From JAAFJT01 sp043772905 (GTDB taxonomy: Bacteria > Bacteroidota > Bacteroidia > Chitinophagales > Saprospiraceae), in assembly GCA_043772905.1 (NCBI GenBank), contig JAYVFS010000103.1, positions 1 to 64,000 of the forward strand: 64,000 nt of DNA, in the 5' to 3' direction. A program made the position numbers and the translations under genes. The notes beneath the pieces were generated by a model, which saw only the letters and a list, made by a program, of their open reading frames with translations, was not told the DNA's origin and did not search any database. Numbering within the stretch: the stretch's first letter is position 1; each line of letters starts with the position of its first letter. Shown here piece after piece: positions 1-9,244 of the stretch.

Positions 1-848
1 GCAGGCACTGAAATAAAAGATGTTGCTGCTCGGTAGGCTAAATTGTCTATAAGTTTATCGCCATTGAGGTAAATATCAATGGTTGCGGTTGGCGAATTAT
101 TAATGACTTGTAAACGGACTGTGCGGCTTTGTGGTGGTATTGCAATACTTTTCAAAGGGAAAGTGCCACCATTTGATAAGGCAACCCACGTTTCGAATTT
201 TTCATTGGGATTGGTTGATCCTAACAAGCCACTCGTAAATATGACAGCCGTTTTGCCCGCCCAAAAGGATAAATTTGTTTCGAATCGCGCTAAGAGTGTG
301 TAGTTGTTAGTTCCCGAAGAAAGGGCTAATCGATGATTGGTATTAGCGGGGAAATTGATATAGCTACCAAATTTACCAAATTGAACATTGTCAAAAGGGG
401 CACTCGTGTCCGTTAAAAGGTCAACGTCAGGCAAGTTAAACGCACCATGGAAGAAGCCGATTCCGACATTTGTTGGTGAACTGGCTGTCTCTAAACCCAT
501 GTTGTTAATCGCTAACTTTAAAGGCGTTTGAGCATGGCCAAGAGTGCCAGTCGTGGCAATAACATAACGTTTTCCTGCTTCCAAGACTACAGGAATGTTG
601 ACTGAAGTGTCACGAACTGATTGGCTTGATGCCAAACCGATACCCAAATTGATGGTCACACCTGCTGGTAGATCCATAAAAGGTGTTGCTGTACGATAAG
701 CAAAATCATTTAGCAATTTAGTGCCATTCGCATAAACATCAACCGTAGCTGTTGGCGAATTGTGGATGATTTGGACGCGGGCGTTTTGACCGAATACAAG
801 GGTAGAAAGCAGGAGTAAACCTGTCATTAATTGCATAGGTGTTTTCAT
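1..848 (-). CDS. DUF4397 domain-containing secreted protein (C-terminus beyond window)
   Basis: An open frame runs from an ATG at 848 down through the left edge, giving at least 282 residues. The N-terminus is a signal peptide (hydrophobic core after MKTPMQ, ending near VFGQ). Two tandem copies of the same module follow: VQIIHNSPTATVDVYANG near residue 25 and LQVINNSPTATIDIYLNG near residue 255, each followed by a similar L-DFAYR/L-DNLAYR stretch. This is the hallmark of DUF4397, a beta-sandwich domain of exported Bacteroidota proteins with no known biochemical role. The protein is probably periplasmic or surface exposed. Whether it ends in a T9SS sorting domain cannot be seen, because the end lies outside the window. 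Confidence 0.85.
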   Translation of the reverse strand, partial: MKTPMQLMTGLLLLSTLVFGQNARVQIIHNSPTATVDVYANGTKLLNDFAYRTATPFMDLPAGVTINLGIGLASSQSVRDTSVNIPVVLEAGKRYVIATTGTLGHAQTPLKLAINNMGLETASSPTNVGIGFFHGAFNLPDVDLLTDTSAPFDNVQFGKFGSYINFPANTNHRLALSSGTNNYTLLARFETNLSFWAGKTAVIFTSGLLGSTNPNEKFETWVALSNGGTFPLKSIAIPPQSRTVRLQVINNSPTATIDIYLNGDKLIDNLAYRAATSFISVP

Positions 849-1042
849 TAGTGGAATGTTTTGTTTAATAGTTTGTAAAATAGGATTCTAATAAAATAAT
901 TTTGGTAAACCTTTTCGTGTTTCGATACGACTTAATGGATGAATAAAATAGGTGTTTACCTAATTTTAACGCTGGTGAATTTGAATGTCAAATATCAGAA
1001 CAAAGCTATGTATTTTTTTAAATAAATATATTTAAATGGGCA

Positions 1043-3577
1043 TTAAAAATCCATTCTAACTCTCAAATTAACCCTACGTGAAGTCAAATAATTCGGTATT
1101 GCAAACTGCGTGTTATATATCGTTTTTATCCACGTTTTTGACGCTTCATTGGCTACGTCCATGAGATTGAAAATCTCTAAACTTGCCCATGTTTGACGTG
1201 TAAAACGGAGAAAATGGTTGGGTTTTCTGCCTTTCCATGCCTCATCATACATCAAAATGGAGAAGCCTAAATCCACGCGATGATAGGGCTTTAAACGGTA
1301 AGTATTCCTAAATTCGACGTTGTTGCCTGGGAAACCAAACGGCAAACCTGTGCCAATTGTCGTATTCAAGTGCATCTTAAAATTCTTATTTTTAGGCAAA
1401 TAGTCTTGAAAAAACACGGAAAGGGTTAGAAATTGGTCTGTCGGACGCGGCACATCGGCTACGGGCTTGCCTGTTGGGTCGCCTACATCTCTTGCGCGAT
1501 GCTGTACGCCATTGAGCGACTCACGTGCTCGTAGGAACGATAAATTTATCCAAGACTCTGCGCCCGGGACGAACTCGCCATTGATACGCATATCCCAACC
1601 CGTGATATAACCTGTCGCATTGTTTTCTCCTGCATATCTAATGCGTACATTTTCAATGTCATAGGTGACTAAATCCCATAATTGTTTATAATAAATTTCA
1701 GTAATCAAGCGGAAAGGAATGCGGCGTAAATTGCCAATCGAAAAGTCATAAGTCAAACCTGCAACGACTTGTGCCGATTTTTGCGCCAAAACATCTTGAT
1801 TTACAGTGCCGTTTGGACGACGCAATTCACGATAAAACGGTGGTTGATAATACAAACCACCCGACAAGCGAAACGACACGTCTTTTTCCCAATTCAAAGG
1901 TTTATAAGCCATTTGCAAACGTGGCGTAACGAAAGCCTCTTTGTTCAAATCCCAATACGCTGCACGAACGCCCAAAGTCGCTTGAAATTCACCAACGGAA
2001 TCTTTGCGCCACGTCAATGTGTTTTGAGCATAGGCAGTGAAACGATTGGAAGTCAATGAGTTCTGCGTTTTATAGACGTTTTTGACCAGCAATTTTGTCG
2101 TATCAAAAGGCAATGAATACAATGCCGAATCAAGGCGTTCCCACTCATTTATTTTGTCTTCAATTTGTTCTGATTGAAATTTTACGCCCCATTGTAGGAA
2201 ACTTGTCGCTGTTACTGAGGGGTGTTTAGGGGATAATTGTACTTCATAGCCGCCTTTATGTTCCACGTTAGTTACTGCGCCCCAAAGGGTATTTCTGACG
2301 AATTGATGTTGTGTGCCTGTGCCTAATGTAGAAACAATAGTGCCTGCATTGTCTTTGTTGGGATTGGTTTCAATTTCACCAATCAAGTAATCACCGATGA
2401 TGTCAATGCCTTCAACTTCGCGGGTTTGAAAGCGAGAAGCGAGGAATTTCAAGTAAAAAGGGTTCTTTTTGCGGTCTGGCAAATAGGTCAACGAAACGCC
2501 ACCCATGCCATTTGAAAACTGGTCGCGTTCTTGTCCTTCAAAGACCGTACGCACGCCCAAAGTAAAATTAATCAAGCCAAAAGCCGCTTCACGTGAGCGT
2601 GGAACAAAGTTGTAAACACTTTCATTGTAGTTTGCTAGAACGCCAATTTGCCATGAACGGCTTAGGTCATAAGTCAAATACGCTTGAATATCGGCAAAAT
2701 TTGGCACGTATTCACCCTTTAAATCCAACGAACCCAACAACAGTCTTGTCGTTTTGTAACGCGCGCCGACCAAATAACGGAAGCGACGATAGCCGTCTTT
2801 GCCGTCCAATTTTTTTGAGCCTTCAACGTGTGCAGAACCACCCAAAAAACTGGCTGCGGCAGACATCCGAAACGAATCAGGGCGTTTGTATTTGATGTCC
2901 AAAACAGAAGACATTTTATCGCCATATCGCGCCTCAAAACCACCTGACGAAAACGACAAATCACGCATCAAATCGGCATTGGCAAAGGTCAAGCCCTCTT
3001 GTTGCCCTGCCCGAATGAGTTGTGGACGATAGATTTCAAAATCGTTGACATAGACCAAATTTTCGTCGTAATTGCCACCACGCACCTGATATTGCGACGT
3101 TAATTCACCACCTGCACCCGAATTTGTACCCAAAGCGATGTGTGGCAAAACGGATTCAAGGTTACCTGTTGTGGTCGGTAACATTTTGAAATCTTTTACA
3201 TCTTCACGCACCATGCCATTGTCTTTTAAACGGCTGTCTTTAATGATGACTTCTTGTTGTGAAGTCGAAGCGACAAGCACGACATCAATACGTCGTTGCG
3301 TTTCATCACGCATGGGTTCAATATTGATTTTAGCTTCTTTGTAACCGACGCGGCTGATTTGAAGGGTAAAAGTACGTCCTGCAGGCACTTTTATAGAGTA
3401 TTCACCTGCGGCATTTGTCTCGACATTGCGGTTCGTTTCTTTGATGTAAACAATAGCAAATTCAATGGGTGTATTTGTACCCCCCTCAGTAACAGTACCA
3501 AAAATGGTCGCTGAATTTTGGGCATTAAGAGAAAAATGAAAAATGAAAAATGAAAAGAGTGTTAATATTTTTTTCAT
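1043..3577 (-). CDS. TonB-dependent outer-membrane receptor with carboxypeptidase-regulatory-like N-terminus
   Basis: The protein has 844 residues. A signal peptide (about 1-19, ending LNAQ) is followed by a carboxypeptidase-regulatory-like beta-sandwich (about 22-105, with IFGTVTEGGTNTPIEFAIV). Next comes a plug domain (about 110-235, with QYQVRGGNYDENLVYVNDFE) and a large beta-barrel ending in VRMDF, whose terminal Phe suits recognition by the BAM machinery. It should sit in the outer membrane and import a ligand using TonB-ExbBD energy. No SusD-like partner lies beside it, so this is not an obvious SusCD pair and the substrate is unknown. The signal-peptide codons contain a heptanucleotide tandem repeat and the gene carries two copies of the dispersed decamer. 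Confidence 0.93.
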   Translation of the reverse strand: MKKILTLFSFFIFHFSLNAQNSATIFGTVTEGGTNTPIEFAIVYIKETNRNVETNAAGEYSIKVPAGRTFTLQISRVGYKEAKINIEPMRDETQRRIDVVLVASTSQQEVIIKDSRLKDNGMVREDVKDFKMLPTTTGNLESVLPHIALGTNSGAGGELTSQYQVRGGNYDENLVYVNDFEIYRPQLIRAGQQEGLTFANADLMRDLSFSSGGFEARYGDKMSSVLDIKYKRPDSFRMSAAASFLGGSAHVEGSKKLDGKDGYRRFRYLVGARYKTTRLLLGSLDLKGEYVPNFADIQAYLTYDLSRSWQIGVLANYNESVYNFVPRSREAAFGLINFTLGVRTVFEGQERDQFSNGMGGVSLTYLPDRKKNPFYLKFLASRFQTREVEGIDIIGDYLIGEIETNPNKDNAGTIVSTLGTGTQHQFVRNTLWGAVTNVEHKGGYEVQLSPKHPSVTATSFLQWGVKFQSEQIEDKINEWERLDSALYSLPFDTTKLLVKNVYKTQNSLTSNRFTAYAQNTLTWRKDSVGEFQATLGVRAAYWDLNKEAFVTPRLQMAYKPLNWEKDVSFRLSGGLYYQPPFYRELRRPNGTVNQDVLAQKSAQVVAGLTYDFSIGNLRRIPFRLITEIYYKQLWDLVTYDIENVRIRYAGENNATGYITGWDMRINGEFVPGAESWINLSFLRARESLNGVQHRARDVGDPTGKPVADVPRPTDQFLTLSVFFQDYLPKNKNFKMHLNTTIGTGLPFGFPGNNVEFRNTYRLKPYHRVDLGFSILMYDEAWKGRKPNHFLRFTRQTWASLEIFNLMDVANEASKTWIKTIYNTQFAIPNYLTSRRVNLRVRMDF
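3532..3556. repeat. heptamer tandem repeat inside signal-peptide codons
   Basis: On the + strand the unit AAAAATG is repeated three times with a partial fourth. The gene is on the - strand, so the repeat encodes the FSFFIFHFS part of the TonB receptor's signal peptide. Gain or loss of one 7-bp unit would shift the reading frame. Confidence 0.7.
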
Positions 3578-3995
3578 AAAATATTGATAGTCATTTATTT
3601 ATCAAAAGGATTATTTTTGTTTTTACATGAACGTGCAAAACTACGAAAAAGATACAATGCGAGGCTTCAATAACGTCTGTTACTGAGGGGTATCGATCAT
3701 CATTACAACGCTTTTCAAATAAATAGATAATATTTTTTGTTTTTCGTCAAAGGACTATTTGTTGCAAAATGTTATTTTTTAGCGGTTCAATTACCCCCCT
3801 CAGTATTTTTGGCTATTTTAGCTTTTTTCGTTCTCTGACAATTTTTGTGGTTAACAAAAGTTTGACAATTTTTCAAAATAATTAGAGATATAACTAATTG
3901 ATTTTAAAACAGTTATACTCAAATACGGGGAGATTTTTTTCAAAAAAAATCGTTTTTAAAACTAAAATATTACAATTTCAATTAAAAAAAGCAAT
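3578..3995. other. divergent intergenic region, AT-rich, two decamer copies
   Basis: This region separates the divergent TonB receptor and nucleoside hydrolase genes. It holds two exact copies of the dispersed decamer in opposite orientation (3681-3690 on + and 3796-3805 on -) about 105 bp apart. Promoters for both genes are presumably here, but I could not place a convincing TTG/TAnnTTTG pair. No ORF, tRNA or strong hairpin is visible. Confidence 0.6.
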
Positions 3996-4949
3996 ATGAA
4001 AAAAGGATTATGGAGCTTTCTCGCTTGCGCATGTATTATCTTTCAAGTTCATGCACAAAAACAAAAAGTGATTTTAGATTGTGATTTAGGTGATGACATT
4101 GACGATGCTTACGCTTTGGCTTTGCTGTTGTCGAGTACAGATAAATTCGAGATTTTAGGTATTACAACGTGCTACGGGCGGACGAATGACCGCGCAGAAA
4201 TGGCTTGTAAGATGTTGTATGAAACAGGGAATGAAAAAATACCTGTTGCAATGGGCAGGAATACTTCAAACACCGATGAGCGCGCTAATTGGTATGCCGA
4301 GCAGTTTTATTGGTCAAAAGGGTTTAATAAAATAAAACCTATTGCGCAGCCTGCTGCCGACTTTATCATCGAACAATTGTACAAATATCCCAACGAAATC
4401 ATCCTGTTTTCCGTTGGTCCTGTTACAAATATGAGCGATATTGTGAAAAAAGATGCGAAAGCCTTGAGTTTGGCAAAACGCATCGTGGCGATGTACGGTT
4501 CATTTTATATCGGCTACAATGGCGCACCCACGATTGATCCCGAGTGGAACGTCAAAGCGGATATTGAAGCGAGTAAACGGTTTGTGAGATGTGAAGCCAA
4601 TTGCACTTATGTTGGATTAGATGTAACGGCTTTCGTAAAATGGGATAAAAATCATCGCGAAATGATCCTCAACCGCCAATCGCCTTTGACTAATATATTG
4701 ACGGGTTTGACCACGCTTTGGGGGTTTGAGCGCACACCGACGCTCTTTGACGCAGTGGCTATCGGTTTTGTTTTATATCCAGAGTTGTTTAAAACGGAAA
4801 AAGTATTCATCTCCGTTGATGATAAAGGTTTTACGCGAATAGATAGAACCCAAAAACCGAACGCAGAAATTGCGGTTGGGATTAAAACTGACGCGTTTTT
4901 GAAGCAACTTTTGAAGGTTTTGTTGCAGCAGAATATGGAACGGAATTGA
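3996..4949 (+). CDS. exported nucleoside hydrolase (inosine/uridine-preferring family)
   Basis: The protein has 317 residues. A signal peptide (1-20, ending QVHAQ) precedes a nucleoside-hydrolase domain. The calcium-binding aspartate cluster DCDLGDDIDDAYA at residues 28-40 matches the DTDxGxDxDDAxA form of the family, and further family features include IILFSVGPVTN near 135 and YNGAPTIDPEWN near 175. The family hydrolyses the N-glycosidic bond of ribonucleosides to give base and ribose; an exported copy suggests periplasmic salvage. The exact nucleoside preference cannot be judged. It stands alone, divergent from the TonB receptor. Confidence 0.88.
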   Translation: MKKGLWSFLACACIIFQVHAQKQKVILDCDLGDDIDDAYALALLLSSTDKFEILGITTCYGRTNDRAEMACKMLYETGNEKIPVAMGRNTSNTDERANWYAEQFYWSKGFNKIKPIAQPAADFIIEQLYKYPNEIILFSVGPVTNMSDIVKKDAKALSLAKRIVAMYGSFYIGYNGAPTIDPEWNVKADIEASKRFVRCEANCTYVGLDVTAFVKWDKNHREMILNRQSPLTNILTGLTTLWGFERTPTLFDAVAIGFVLYPELFKTEKVFISVDDKGFTRIDRTQKPNAEIAVGIKTDAFLKQLLKVLLQQNMERN

Positions 4950-5075
4950 GGATTTTATCAATTTTTTCGCTTCTAAACTCTCTGCCTCAAACTTTGTTGT
5001 AGTTTTGCGCCGCATTTTTTAAGAATGTGTTGCGCAATCTAATATTTACGCAATCACACAATCACATAATAGAAT

Positions 5076-6932
5076 ATGGCTTTGATAAATATAAACCTCA
5101 AATCGGGGACGGTAGAAAAACAAAACGACATCATTGTTGGCATTGACTTAGGCACAACAAATTCACTTGTAGCATATGTAAAAGATGGGCAACCTGTCTG
5201 TGTCGCTGACGCTGCAGGCAAAAATACACTTGTACCTTCTGTTTTACACTTTGATACTGAGGGGGGTATATTAGTTGGCGATTCGGCAAAAGATAAATTG
5301 ATAACTGACCCTCAAAACACGATATATTCGGTTAAACGCTTGATGGGCAAGTCCTATAAAGACGTGTCAGGCTTTGAAAACTATTTTGGTTACACCATTA
5401 TTGACGCACCGGACGACGAATCTTTGGTGAAAATACGGGTTGGAGATAAGTTTTATACACCTATTGAGTTGTCGAGTTTTATTTTAAAAGAACTGAAAAC
5501 GCGTATTGAAACCACTTTGGGTCAACCGATTGCAAAGGCAGTTATCACTGTTCCGGCGTATTTCAATGATTCTCAACGTCAAGCGACACGTGATGCAGGT
5601 AAATTGGCTGGCTTAGACGTGTTGCGTATTGTCAACGAACCGACGGCGGCGGCTTTGGCTTATGGTTTGAACAAGGAAGGTAGCGAAACGGTAGCCGTTT
5701 TTGACCTCGGTGGCGGCACTTTTGATATTTCTATTTTGCAAATTCAAGATGGAATTTTTGAAGTTTTGTCAACACATGGCGATACATTTTTAGGCGGCGA
5801 CGACTTTGATCGTGTTTTGATTGACTTTTGGTTGAAGCAAAATAATATTCCTAATGACTTGATTTTCAATGATAAAGAGTTTGGTCAAGCCATTCGTTTG
5901 GCGGCTGAACAGGCAAAAAAAGCACTTTCTACTGAGGGGGCCTTTGAAGTGAAAATTAGGCATTACGACTTACGTATAACGAAAATAGAGTTTGAAGTTT
6001 TGATAACTTTATTGGTTGAACGTACTATTGAGTCTTGCAAAAAAGCATTGGCAGATGCGAAATTACAAACGTCTGATATTCAAGCAGTTGTGATGGTGGG
6101 TGGTTCGACACGTGTACCGCTTGTGAAGGAACGAGTGGCGGCATTTTTTGGAAAACCCGTTTTTGACAATATCAATCCAGATGAAGTAGTCGCTTTGGGT
6201 GCAGCCATTCAAGCCGATGTTTTGGCGGGTAATCAACGAGATGTTTTGTTGATTGATATAACGCCTTTGTCGTTGGGTATTGAAACCGTTGGCGGTTTGA
6301 TGGATGTGATTATTGCTCGAAATTCTAAAATTCCAACAAAAGCAGCACGTCAATATACAACGAGTGTGGACGGTCAAAAAAACTTGAAAGTCGCTGTTTA
6401 TCAAGGCGAACGTGATTTGGTGCAACACAACCGCAAATTAGGTGAGTTTGTACTGAGGGGTATCCCACCGATGCCTGCGGGTTTGCCGAAAATAGATATT
6501 GCGTTTTATCTTGATGCCGATGGCATTTTGAGGGTAAAAGCAAAGGAGTTGCGCTCAAATGTCGAGCAAGAAGTGACCATGAAGTCGAGTTATGGCTTGT
6601 CAGAAGAAGAAATGGCTTTGATGTTGATTGATTCTATCCAAAATGCTGAATCAGATATGAAAGCACGTTCGTTGTTGGAAGCCCGCAATGAAGCCAATAA
6701 TGTTGTTTTGGCGGCTGAAAAATTCATTGTCCAAAACGCTTCTATTTTGTCTGATGAAGAAATTGAAGAAACAAAATCATTGACGGAACAACTGCGTTTG
6801 ACCGTTGCTGGCGACGACAAAGACGTTATCAATGCAGCGATGGCGGATTTGAATGTTTATACAGAACCGTTGGCACATCGGGCTTTGGATGCGAATATTA
6901 TGACGGCGATGCAGGGAAAGCAGATTGTTTGA
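5076..6932 (+). CDS. hscA: Hsp70-family chaperone, HscA type
   Basis: The protein has 618 residues, close to E. coli HscA and shorter than DnaK, and lacks DnaK's long C-terminal tail. The nucleotide-binding domain (about 18-390) shows GIDLGTTNS near 22, NEPTAAALAYG near 190, FDLGGGTFDIS near 210 and VMVGGSTRVPLV near 345. The substrate domain carries VLRGIPPMPAG, similar to the corresponding stretch of HscA. The family works with HscB to move Fe-S clusters from IscU to target proteins. No hscB, iscU or fdx lies nearby, so the assignment rests on length and local similarity; a DnaK paralogue is the alternative. Three decamer copies (5255, 5930, 6451) lie within it. Confidence 0.75.
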   Translation: MALININLKSGTVEKQNDIIVGIDLGTTNSLVAYVKDGQPVCVADAAGKNTLVPSVLHFDTEGGILVGDSAKDKLITDPQNTIYSVKRLMGKSYKDVSGFENYFGYTIIDAPDDESLVKIRVGDKFYTPIELSSFILKELKTRIETTLGQPIAKAVITVPAYFNDSQRQATRDAGKLAGLDVLRIVNEPTAAALAYGLNKEGSETVAVFDLGGGTFDISILQIQDGIFEVLSTHGDTFLGGDDFDRVLIDFWLKQNNIPNDLIFNDKEFGQAIRLAAEQAKKALSTEGAFEVKIRHYDLRITKIEFEVLITLLVERTIESCKKALADAKLQTSDIQAVVMVGGSTRVPLVKERVAAFFGKPVFDNINPDEVVALGAAIQADVLAGNQRDVLLIDITPLSLGIETVGGLMDVIIARNSKIPTKAARQYTTSVDGQKNLKVAVYQGERDLVQHNRKLGEFVLRGIPPMPAGLPKIDIAFYLDADGILRVKAKELRSNVEQEVTMKSSYGLSEEEMALMLIDSIQNAESDMKARSLLEARNEANNVVLAAEKFIVQNASILSDEEIEETKSLTEQLRLTVAGDDKDVINAAMADLNVYTEPLAHRALDANIMTAMQGKQIV

Positions 6933-6986
6933 TTTTTTGACCACTGATTTTGGCTAATTTACGCTAAATTTAAAATATACTTATAG

Positions 6987-7021
6987 AAAAGCCGCCAGTC
7001 TTAGTCGAACGGCGGCTTTTC
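6987..7021. terminator. bidirectional intrinsic terminator
   Basis: The arms AAAAGCCGCC (6987-6996) and GGCGGCTTTT (7011-7020) pair perfectly over 10 bp around a 14-nt loop, with A and T tracts outside. It lies between hscA (+) and the convergent small gene at 7022 (-) and can serve both. Confidence 0.85.
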
Positions 7022-7204
7022 TCATTGGCTTATTTTTGCTAACTTTTTCTTTTTAGGCACGGTTGCAGTGTTGGATAGCTTTTTCTTATTGCGTTTAGCT
7101 TTGCCCTGCTCAATCATTTGATTGATAAGGATTCGTTCAGCATCGCTCAGTCCTTTGTTTTCTACAACGAAATTAACGCCTTCGGGTTCTCTGATATAGC
7201 CCAT
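7022..7204 (-). CDS. small basic protein of unknown function, paired with upstream GNAT-like gene
   Basis: The product has 60 residues. The first half is acidic to neutral (YIREPEGVNFVVENKGLSD) and looks helical around AERILINQMIEQ; the second half is rich in lysine. It starts 13 nt after the stop of the gene at 7217-7711 on the same strand, so the two form one transcription unit ending at the terminator 6987-7021. I do not recognise a named domain. A big-plus-small gene layout like this resembles toxin-antitoxin or regulator pairs, but nothing here proves that. Confidence 0.6.
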   Translation of the reverse strand: MGYIREPEGVNFVVENKGLSDAERILINQMIEQGKAKRNKKKLSNTATVPKKKKLAKISQ

Positions 7205-7216
7205 GATGTTGTGATT

Positions 7217-7711
7217 TTATGATTTAAAATAACGATTCACTAATTTTGTAGCAGCTTCAGTCTCAATGACCATCAATAACCCTCGTGCTGCTCGACGTGC
7301 ACCCAATGTTTTCTCATAGTGTTCAACCAATACCGATTTAGCATGAAAGGCAACATAACCACCATAACCTTTGTCGAAAGATGTTTTACAGGCGAAGGCT
7401 ACGAGATTGCCTGGAACACCTTCATACATTTTGGGTTTTCCAAAATTGAACGGTGCACTTTCAATGAGTGCCATATACAGATACGTCTTTTCGTCTCTAA
7501 TGGCTATAAGTCCTTGAATGACATCATGATTTCCGACAATTACTAATTTATAGATTTCGCTGTAAGGTTGCTCTTTTGCCCACTTAAATTGCCATTTGCT
7601 CACTTTCTTTAAGTCTTTCGCTGTTACAGGCAATACTTCTGTGTCGAATACATCGCCCGTTGTCGCATTTACTATCGAGTTGGTCAATTTGTCAATCTCT
7701 ATCTGAATCAT
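7217..7711 (-). CDS. GNAT-like protein, first gene of a two-gene cassette
   Basis: The product has 164 residues. The second half (YEGVPGNLVAFACKTSFDKG near 97-116, then YGGYVAFHAKSVLVEHYEKTLGA) has the layout of a GNAT acetyltransferase: a V-x-x-L-V-A-FA strand-helix, a conserved G-Y-G-G and a C-terminal Y-E-K-x-L-G-A segment. Similar stand-alone proteins are common in Bacteroidota, usually annotated as hypothetical. The classic Q/RxxGxG/A acetyl-CoA loop is not clear, so enzymatic activity is uncertain. It is followed by the 60-residue small gene. It may be a metabolic acetyltransferase or the effector of a toxin-antitoxin-like pair. Confidence 0.6.
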   Translation of the reverse strand: MIQIEIDKLTNSIVNATTGDVFDTEVLPVTAKDLKKVSKWQFKWAKEQPYSEIYKLVIVGNHDVIQGLIAIRDEKTYLYMALIESAPFNFGKPKMYEGVPGNLVAFACKTSFDKGYGGYVAFHAKSVLVEHYEKTLGARRAARGLLMVIETEAATKLVNRYFKS

Positions 7712-7902
7712 TGGTTCTCATTTTGTTGTGTAAAATTACGGATTTTTGTTGAAACCTACAATGCTTTTTTTGTTCAAAAAACAAACACAATAAAACGTTT
7801 TGCTACTTTTACGACAAAAATCGATGTCATTAGGGGCACTCCCCGAAAGAATCGGGATTTCGTACCTCAATAGTATTTTGAATCAAAAAACAATCACAAC
7901 TT

Positions 7903-8739
7903 ATGAAAAACCTAATTTTATTGACCTTTCTGTTTGCTTTTAGCAACCCAATCTTTTCACAATCTTCAAAAAAGGTCAATTGGAAAAAACTACACGTATT
8001 AGTGTATTCCAAAAACGGCAAAGGTTATGTCCATGACAACATACCTTCTGCAATTGCTTGTATTCAAAACTTAGGCAAAACGCAGGGTTTTAAAGTGGAT
8101 ACTTCGAGTGCGCCCTCTGTTTTTTCAAGGGAAAACTTGGAAAAATACGATTTATTGGTCTTTACAAGTACCAATAACGATGTCTTTGATACCGACGAAC
8201 AACGTTTGGTTTTTCGGCAATACATCGAAGCGGGTGGGGGATTTGTCGGCATACATTCGGTCGTTGGGACGGAACGGAATTGGAAATGGTTCAAGCAGAT
8301 GTTGGGTGGCACATTCTCTTGGCACGCTAAATTTCAACAATATCATGTAAAAATTATTGACAAACAGCACCCCTCAGTAAAAGGGCTGCCTGTAGATTGG
8401 GTACGGGAAGATGAATGTTATTTTGAAAAAGAAATGTATCCAGGCATTCATACTTTCATGGTACAAGATATTGCCTCTTTGAACGCAGATGAAAAAACTG
8501 CGGCATTGGTCAAGACGAATATGGGTACTTTTGTGGATTATTACCCTGCCGCTTGGCACAACTTTTTCGATGGTGGTATGGCTTGGATAACGACTTTGGG
8601 ACATGATAAAAAAGATTATAGCGAGCCGATTTATATGCGTCATATCTTGCAAGGCATAGAGTTTGTGGCATCACATTGTCCTAAGAAAAAGGATTATACG
8701 AAGGCTTATGCGAAACATCGAGATGATGAAGTGAAATAA
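7903..8739 (+). CDS. exported ThuA-like domain protein
   Basis: The protein has 278 residues. A signal peptide (1-19, ending NPIFSQ) precedes a ThuA-like domain, a class I glutamine-amidotransferase-like fold. Typical features are HVLVYSKNGKGYVHDNIPSA near 30, YDLLVFTSTNNDVFD near 85, GGGFVGIHSV near 110, the conserved WHAKFQQYHVKI near 145, and MAWITTLGHDKKDYS near 225. In Bacteroidota such proteins are linked with sugar or glycoside utilisation, but the reaction is not known. It stands alone; no sugar operon lies beside it. One decamer copy (8370) encodes the HPSV segment. Confidence 0.85.
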   Translation: MKNLILLTFLFAFSNPIFSQSSKKVNWKKLHVLVYSKNGKGYVHDNIPSAIACIQNLGKTQGFKVDTSSAPSVFSRENLEKYDLLVFTSTNNDVFDTDEQRLVFRQYIEAGGGFVGIHSVVGTERNWKWFKQMLGGTFSWHAKFQQYHVKIIDKQHPSVKGLPVDWVREDECYFEKEMYPGIHTFMVQDIASLNADEKTAALVKTNMGTFVDYYPAAWHNFFDGGMAWITTLGHDKKDYSEPIYMRHILQGIEFVASHCPKKKDYTKAYAKHRDDEVK

Positions 8740-9244
8740 AGGTGTAAACAAAAAAATAACATACATACAATTTTGAAGGAGTTGAATATTAAAATTGCCG
8801 TTAAGCGTTGACATTCAACTCTTTCAGAGTTGGGAGATAGTTTTCAGCATGTCCATAGATTTCATCTACGGTTATTCATATTCAATTCCTTCGGAATTAG
8901 AGCATGTTATTTTTTGCATTATGTTTAATACAAAACCAACTAAAACAAAATAGTCTCGCCTAAAACCACCTTTTCTAAGGGAATTTAAGAATGAAAAAGC
9001 CATAAATTTAAAAAAAAACAATATTGGCAGTGTTTTTGTCTTTCATATATAAAATATCCCCCTTTAAATATCTATTCATTAGATTGTTCAACTTTTACTT
9101 TTTGCGATATTGAATTTAACAAAACGATGTATTAGATTTTTCCTCAGTGTATAACAAAGTTTAGGCAAACAGAAACGACTGTTAATCATTGAGTTATATC
9201 GTATTTTGAAACCGATTTTTTTTGAGCAACATCACTTTTTCGCT
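8740..9244. repeat. intergenic region with three small hairpins sharing a TTC loop
   Basis: Between the ThuA-like gene and the giant adhesin are three consecutive hairpins: AACTCT-TTC-AGAGTT (about 8817-8831), TAGAT-TTC-ATCTA (8856-8868) and AATTCC-TTC-GGAATT (8884-8898). A GAGTTGAAT stretch near 8781 is complementary to ATTCAACTC just upstream of hairpin 1. Such hairpin clusters look like repetitive extragenic elements; a regulatory RNA is possible. From 8940 to 9244 the sequence is AT-rich with no clear element. Confidence 0.55.

Noticed and set aside
9140..9152. TCCTCAGTGT upstream of the adhesin as a decamer copy
   Set aside because: It matches only part of the word (missing two C and the final A); counted as chance similarity.
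9206..9244. TTG at 9206 as the adhesin start
   Set aside because: It adds 13 residues before a complete signal peptide that begins at the ATG at 9245.
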